A stretch of 64,000 bases of DNA from Solen grandis (Eukaryota; Mollusca; Bivalvia; Adapedonta; Solenidae): assembly GCA_021229015.1 (NCBI GenBank), contig CM037783.1:6085324-6149323 (forward strand), written 5' to 3'. Positions 57,771 through 64,000 of this stretch are shown here, one piece after another. The position numbers were made by a program, and so were the translations under genes. The notes under the pieces were generated by a model that saw only the letters and a program-made list of their open reading frames with translations, was not told the DNA's origin and did no database searches. Position 1 is the first letter of the stretch; every line of letters begins with the position of its first letter.

Positions 57771-58692
57771 TCACACAGTGTTTGTCTAATAACCAATTAC
57801 AACAATAATCAGTACTGCCTATATCTAGGAGGAGTCTGGCAAGAAATCACAGTGAGGCAACATTATGTCTTTCTTATGCAGACAAAATCCCCAGATGTTT
57901 GAAATTCTGTCAGTGGGATCAAATCAGGTTAATATCTGAGTTATGTTTTTCAACAAAAAATAAATTGATTGTTTTAACTGATAATTTGAATCTAATATCC
58001 TTGGAAATTGAATCAGTTTTAAGTGCACTGAGGTTAAGTCTCATTCATGCATTTCAACAAAAAATAAATAGATTGTTTGCCTGATAATTAAAAACTATTT
58101 TCTTATAACACTGAGACCTTTACTTACATGCATGATCTTTCTAGTCAGGTGCCCTATTATCTGTTGGTTTACCAAGACTTCAGCCTCTAAATGGACCATT
58201 ACTTTTGTCATTTCTACTGAATCTGATTAAAAAATTGATGAGTAATCAGATTGTGTCTTTCATCTACAGTGTTAAGTCACTTTGACAGTTGATATTGGTG
58301 ATAAAAATCCGTTTGGAATTAATGGCATAGAACATATTTCTATCGGCTAGCATCTGATCAGAGCGGATAAATCGGTTCTCACCTTATTCTTGCGTATTGA
58401 TGAGATAAAATGAGTTAGGCATGTTCTAAAGTTTGTAACTGGTTTAATTTGGAGATGACAGTCATTACGATAGAATTATATATTGATGTTTAACTAATTA
58501 CAGGTGGGGGAAGACACTGAGTGCACTGGTGACGGTGACTTTTAGTACATCAGGTGATGCATACTGTCAATTTCAAAGACAAGCAGCCTTCACAGCAAGC
58601 AGACAGTCACTAAATTTACAATAAGTAAGTACCTTAAAGCGGATTTGCTTCATATATCATGTTGGTTTATCATACCTTCAGTACATAATTAA
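57771..58692. other. Unique sequence; ancient local duplication and motif-rich tract
   Basis: TTTCAACAAAAAATAAATTG (about 57948) and TTTCAACAAAAAATAAATAG (about 58051) mark a diverged ~105-bp duplication. The tract 58300-58640 is repeat-free and less AT-rich (see findings). Confidence 0.5.
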
Positions 58693-59395
58693 ATAAGAAA
58701 AGATTAAAACAAAATGTTTTAATAGACGGCTTATAATAAGCATACTGTCCACTTCTCTTTCTCTTTTCTGCTGCTTTGACCTTATAACCTAACCTGTCTA
58801 TGCACAGGACCTTCATATTAAAAAAGTGACCTCTCTGTATATTATTTATATAGAGAGGTGCAGTTATTATTTTATAATTTTCTCTGCACAAGTTCTGGGA
58901 CTCACTTTGCTTAAAAAATTTCCCACTCCAGATAGTTTGCATCTTCCTTCAATCTAAATAGCATTTTCCATATATTTTATGTATCCAGAGGATGTATTGA
59001 AATTTAAACTTTGCATCCACAGCGAAAACATTACATCTAAGATGGAGAATGCATGGGTGAAGCAAAATCACTGGAGTTGTTGATTTTTTTTAATAATAAG
59101 AATTAAATTTTAAAAACAATCGATATCTCTATACATTATTTATACATAGAGAGGTCGATTTTTTTTTTTTTGTAGTCTATGTTTAAATCAAAAGGAAGCA
59201 ATTACAAATTAACAAAAGCAAAACATTATTAAAATACAAACATAAGCTGACTAATAACTTATTAAATATTATCATTCACACGCGAAACTCATTAAATAAA
59301 AACATAAAACACGTAGTTGATACCCCAAACGATTACATAGAAAATTATCGGTCACTGAAATTATTACAATCACAGCTTTACATTCTGACTGCAAT
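58693..59395 (+). mobile_element. Family H element, second copy
   Basis: It starts with the same hairpin as at 53487 (ATTAAAACA / TGTTTTAAT, near 58703), then GCATACTGTCC and AACCTGTCTATGCACAGGAC. It has internal inverted words ACCTCTCT / AGAGAGGT (58831-58861 and near 59126-59156). The right end is TCACAGCTTTACATTCT near 59390. About 700 bp, non-coding; no target duplication is identified. Confidence 0.7.
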
Positions 59396-59819
59396 ACCAA
59401 TTTGCACATGCGCAAGGGCAACGGAAGTGAAAACCAATCTTAATTGGACATACTAATATATACACATGACTTAATAGCAGTAATATATATACAGTACTGA
59501 ATACCATCCAGAAAAAGCCAATCAAAATCTTTTTGTATTGTTGAGTCGAAGCAATGTGGTGGGAGATGTCATTAATGATATATTGATATTCCCTTTTGTA
59601 CCAAAAATAAAAATGACTGCTACTCAGCTCAGAAGCACTGGCCAAACTGGTCTGAAATAATCATCTGTGAATGTGCTTAAAAGAATCTTTCTCACCAAGG
59701 TTTATTTCATTTCTCTAAGCAGTTTCTAGGAAGATGAATGTGAATTGGAGATAAAAAAAAGAAAATGCCATCATCAGTATTTGCTGACTACTCACATCAA
59801 CATAGTAAATTTAGAAAAG
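59396..59819. other. Unique sequence, no gene seen
   Basis: The minus frame 59370-59645 has no recognised domain. Confidence 0.5.
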
Positions 59820-59898
59820 GAGTTACTCGCAGGCTGATCTGGTTTTATGTTGTTCGCATAGGTCTTTTCATGGTTTCCTCTATGAGGAAAAGGGTTAA
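59820..59898 (+). mobile_element. MITE fragment, copy M6 (right third only)
   Basis: It begins GAGTTACTCGCAGG, exactly at the apex of the MITE palindrome, and runs to the right terminus (GAGGAAAAGGG, one change) and TTAA at 59895-59898. The left two thirds are absent. Confidence 0.9.
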
Positions 59899-60555
59899 CA
59901 ATAGTCTCAATATGCATCAAAGAGAGGTGTTTTGATATTTATATTTATCAAAGAAGCTGTAATTTAGTCAAAATACCTTAACTAAATTTGTAACCACACA
60001 GTACATGTTTTGAATGGAAATCATAGTGTAATTATGATGTCTGTGGAAAGATACATGTATTTTCGTAGGTGTTTGTGCAATGTCTGTAGCAAAATTGTTT
60101 ATATATGTCAAAAAAGGATACAGTTCAAGGTTTTATTTTCTGTACTTGTCTTTGAAGAAATATCAACCTAAATACAAAACTCTGGCAAATATTCTCTGTC
60201 GATTAAAAAACAGGAGAGGGGTTAAAGTCCTGAAGACAATTCTCGCTCTGTTCAAAGTGAAAAATGGATTACATAGATTATATACACTTGGTTCTCATGA
60301 GAACAAAGAATCAAATCATGGTATTTTCCCTGTGGTTAACACAACAGTTATCAAGACAACAACCTCAACATAAAAAATGTTTTTGGGAGGAAAATATAAG
60401 AAAAACTAGGGTCCCCATTGGTTGAAAAAATAAGTCACTAGATATTACATTAAACTTATTGTTTTACAATTAACCTGGAGGGGAACTTATGTATGTGTTG
60501 TCTCTTCTCAAGATTTATTCAACAAAAATCAATATGTGAAATAAAAAACAAACAA
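59899..60555. other. AT-rich sequence, one unassigned open frame
   Basis: The plus frame 60080-60373 (97 codons, Lys-rich, Thr-rich tail) is the only notable feature. It has no motif I recognise and no clear splice or promoter context. I do not call it a gene. Confidence 0.4.
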
Positions 60556-60569
60556 GAATGTGATAAAAA

Positions 60570-61500
60570 AAAAATCCATCCATTTTTGCTGGTTGTTCAT
60601 GTTCATTACCATACAGAGGAAGAAATTTAGCCAGTTGTTCATGTACATGACTAAAAAGAGGAAGAAAAAATAATCTATCTATTTCAGCTGTTGTTAAAGG
60701 AAAATAATTTAGCAGTTGTTCATGTACATGACTGTAAAGTGGAAGAAAAAATAATCCATCTATTTTAGCTAGTTGTTCATATACATGACTGTAAAGAGGA
60801 AGAAAAAATAATCCATCTATTTCAGCTAGTTGTTCATGTACATGACTGTAAAGAGGAAGAAAAAATAATCCATCTATTTTAGCTAGCTGTTCATGTACAT
60901 GACTGTAAAGAGGAAGAAAAAATAATCCATCTATTTTAGCTAGTTGTTCATGTACATGACTGTAAAGAGGAAGAAAAAATAATCCATCTATTTTAGCTAG
61001 CTGTTCATGTACATGACTGTAAAGAGGAAGAAAAAATAATCCATCTATTTTGGCCAGTTGTTCATGTACATGACTGTAAAGAGGAAGAAAAAATAATCCA
61101 TCTATTTCAGCTAGTTGTTCATGTACATGACTGTAAAGAGGAAGAAAAAATAATCCATCTATTTTAGCTAGTTGTTCATGTACATGACTGTAAAGAGGAA
61201 GAAAAAATAATCCATCTATTTTAGCTAGTTGTTCATGTACATGACTGTAAAGAGGAAGAAAAAATAATCCATCTATTTTAGCTAGTTGTTCATGTACATG
61301 ACTGTAAAGAGGAAGAAAAAATAATCCATCTATTTTAGCTAGTTGTTCATGTACATGACTGTAAAGAGGAAGAAAAAATAATCCATCTATTTTAGCTAGT
61401 TGTTCATGTACATGACTGTAAAGTGGAAGAAAAAATAATCCATTCATTTTGGCCAGTTGTTCATGTACATGAGGAAGAAAAAATCTATTCAGTAAGAGCA
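60570..61500 (-). repeat. 57-bp minisatellite with a 331-codon open minus-strand frame
   Basis: About 13 full 57-bp units plus degenerate ones at both ends. Read on the minus strand each unit encodes HVHEQLAKIDGLFFLPLYS (19 residues), and the frame stays open from 61510 to 60515 (331 codons). No signal peptide, Cys or known domain is visible, and nothing identifies a promoter. Each unit also contains a pyrimidine tract ending TTTACAG on the minus strand, which looks like a splice acceptor. Array status is certain; coding status is open (see findings). Confidence 0.95.
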
Positions 61501-61684
61501 GATAATGCAATCCAAAGTGAAAACTTGGTATATTTAAAGGTATTGTTCTGGAGTTAACTGTTACTGCAAAAGTATTTTAGCGGTCCTTTACTTTTTTCCA
61601 TAGGACATTTTAAAGAAAATTTATTTTTACAACCAGGATTAAACACAAGCTAATCACTTCTGAATAATAAATTTACAGTAAACT

Positions 61685-63195
61685 GATAGTCCTCATATTG
61701 GAAATTTATACTGCTGGGAGTTTATACTTTCCATTAGACTGATGGTTCTCATGTTGGGAGTTTATACTGTTGGGAGTTTATACTTTCCAGTAGACTGATG
61801 GTCCTCGTGTTGGGAGTTTATACTGTTGGAAGTTTATACTTTACAGTAGACTGATGGTCCTCGTGTTGGGAGTTTGTACTGGTGGGAGTTTATACTTTAC
61901 AGTAGACTGATGGTCCTCGTGTTGTGAGTTTATACTGTTAGAAGTTTATACTTTACAGTAGACGGATGGTTCTCATGTTGGGAGTTTGTACTGGTGGGAG
62001 TTTATACTTTACAGTAGACAGATGGTCCTCTTGTTGGGAGTTTATACTGTTGGGAGTATATACTTTACAGTAGACCGATGGTCCTCGTGTTTGGAGTTTA
62101 TACTGTTGGGTGTTTATACTTTACAGTAGACCGATGGTCCTCGTGTTTGGAGTTTATACTGTTGGGTGTTGATACTTTACAGTAGACTGATGGTCCTCGT
62201 GTCGGGAGTTTATACTGTTAGGAGTTTATACTTTACAGTTGACTGATGGCTCACATGTTAGGAGTTTATACTGTTGGGAGTTTATACTTTACAGTAGACT
62301 GATGGTCCACATTGGAGTTTATACTTGTGTGAGTTTATACTTTACAGTAGCTGAGCTTGTTGGAGTTTATACTGGTGGAGTTTATACTTTACAGTAGACT
62401 GATGGTCCTCATGTTGGAGTTTATACTGGTGGGAGTTTATACTTTACAGTAGACTGATGGTCCTTGTGTTGGGAGTTTATACTTTGAGTTTATACTGTTG
62501 GAGTTTATACTTTACAGTAGACTGATGGTCCTCATGTTGGGAGTTTATACTGTAGGAGTTTATACTTTACAGTAGACTGATGGTCCTTGTGTTGGGAGTT
62601 TATACTGGTACATGAAGGAGTTTATACTTTTACAGTAGACTGATGGTCCTCGTGTTGGAGTTTATACTGGTAGGAGTTTATACTTTACAGTAGACTGATG
62701 GTCCTCATGTTGGAGTTTATACTGGTAGGAGTTTATACTTTACAGTAGACTGATGGTCCTTGTGTTGGGAGTTTATACTATTGGAAGTTTATACTGTTGG
62801 AAGTTTATACTTTACAGTAGACTGATGGTCCTCATGTTGGGAGTTTATACTGTTGGAGTTTATACTTTAAAGTAGACTGATGGTCCTTGTGTTGGGAGTT
62901 TATACTGTTGGGAGTTTATACTTTACAGTAGACTGATGGTCCTCATGTTGGGAGTTTATACTGGTAGGAGTTTATTCTTTACAGTAGACTGATGGTCCTC
63001 ATGTTGGGAGTTTATACTGGTAGGAGTTTATACTATAGTAGACGGATGGTCCTTGTGTTGGGAGTTTATACTATTGGAAGTTTATACTGTTGGAAGTTTA
63101 TACTTTACAGTAGACTGATGGTCCTCGTGTTGGGAGTTTATACTTGTGGGAGTTTATACTTTACAGTAGACTGATGGTCCTCGTGTTGGGAGTTG
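61685..63195 (+). repeat. ~57-bp minisatellite, about 26 units
   Basis: The unit is GAGTTTATACTTTACAGTAG, ACTGATGGTCCTCGTGTTGG, then GAGTTTATACTGTTGG. The period is about 56-57 bp, and each unit contains two GAGTTTATACT sub-repeats. Units vary by small deletions around 62305-62370. The plus frames 62992-63174 and 63144-63338 are by-products. Confidence 0.96.
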
Positions 63196-64000
63196 CCACA
63201 GGAGTTAGTCATAGAAGCAACAAACAACTAATTACAGATAGAAGAACACCCTTGCATCACTTGAGGTGTTTCTTGTTTTGTCTTTTTTTTCTGCTGCAAA
63301 GATTTGGTCTTTTATATTGCAAATACAATCAAATATGAAATACACTGCTTTTTAAAAAAGTCAAATTCTATATAGAAGTGTAACAGGTGCAAACAAAACA
63401 TTGTCAGAATTTAGTTTAATAGTGAATAAATCAAGTAAGATACATAAGTTCTGTAAGTCATAGAGCCAGAGCTGAAATTGTGTTATTTTAAAGCAAACCG
63501 GCACTGAGATATATTCCTAGCAAGTGTAATTACTTATTATGATACTAAATATACTATCATGATCTCTGGGATGAATTCCTGCTACTTTTCTATATATATT
63601 TGTGTTGGTTGACACAAATCCTCCTCCATCTGTGACTAGGTCTGATTCTGGCTGTAAAACAAAGAAATGAAAATAAAATGCCATAGTACAAATATCATCA
63701 GTTACAAGAAGATTCTAACAACACTTTCACTTTACCTTTCCCAGTGGCATATATACTACTCAAAGTTTGCTAAGCACCATCCGCTATTTTCCCGTAGCAT
63801 TTCATGCTTAGACAAGTGACTTTAAAGGCATGCTACATTAAATTTTACAATAAAACAAATCTTGCTTTTATGCAGAAGTATTGTTTATGTACCAAACTTA
63901 CTACCAGTTAAAAAAATAAGCCTTTCCGATCCTCAGTACTGGGAATTAATCATAATTAGAAAGTGTGAAATTTTGAGAAAACATCTTAAAATTTAAAGTC
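63196..64000. other. Unique AT-rich sequence, no gene seen
   Basis: A T-rich tract lies near 63270-63290. No exon or repeat is recognised. Confidence 0.5.

Noticed and set aside
60080..60373. 97-codon Lys-rich protein
   Set aside because: Possible but unsupported: no motif, no repeat context, no splice or promoter signal, and the composition is what AT-rich DNA gives by chance.
61685..63195. CRISPR-like array
   Set aside because: Units are contiguous and similar throughout, with no unique spacers; it is a minisatellite in a eukaryotic context.

Overview
The window looks like non-coding, AT-rich DNA from a bivalve-like mollusc. It holds no rRNA, no functional tRNA gene, no CRISPR array, no operon, and no host protein-coding exon that I can recognise over 64 kb. 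The organism call rests on repeat families typical of mollusc genomes: short elements opening with ACAAGAG plus a small hairpin followed by CTCACCTGAG; TTTATGCCCCC...GGGGGCATATAG elements; tRNA-headed SINEs, one with a tail resembling the V-SINE/RUDI group; and TTAA-flanked MITEs. Species or genus cannot be assigned. The sequence is best read as intergenic DNA or very large introns.

Layout. 0-5 kb: a hairpin-ended element (family A), a piggyBac-like MITE and a truncated family A copy. 5.5-9.2 kb: a 62-bp minisatellite split by a decayed Tigger/pogo DNA transposon, which carries the only recognisable protein remnant in the window. 13.1-14.8 kb: a ~61-bp minisatellite, a reversed SINE tail and a second SINE. 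16.5-19.0 kb: two more family A elements, the second a mosaic. 19-30 kb: mostly unique sequence with one MITE, a 66-bp tandem repeat and a 100-N assembly gap next to a 43-bp tandem repeat. 30-37 kb: families A, B, D and A again. 37-44 kb: mostly unique. 44.1-46.3 kb: a 24-bp minisatellite of more than 80 copies. 47.7-53 kb: two SINEs of one family, family B, and three MITEs, one of them inside another repeat. 52.9-56.4 kb: a nest of at least three repeat families. 56.4-59.9 kb: family B, a complete SINE with a 12-bp target-site duplication, and a fragment of the nested family. 60.5-63.2 kb: two adjacent minisatellites of ~57 bp; the first keeps one long minus-strand frame.

No genes work together here. 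The organising theme is repeat biology. Four unrelated-looking families (A-D) share one design: a terminal hairpin at the 5' end, a body of 120-170 bp tandem units and, where intact, a terminal hairpin at the 3' end, followed in family B by CTAG-T. That design matches what is described for Helentron-associated (HINE/pearl/DINE-like) elements. The hairpin arms differ between copies with matching changes on both sides, which suggests that the structure is what is conserved. Several unique tracts rich in homeodomain-type ATTA/TAATTG motifs may be regulatory, but this cannot be shown from one sequence.
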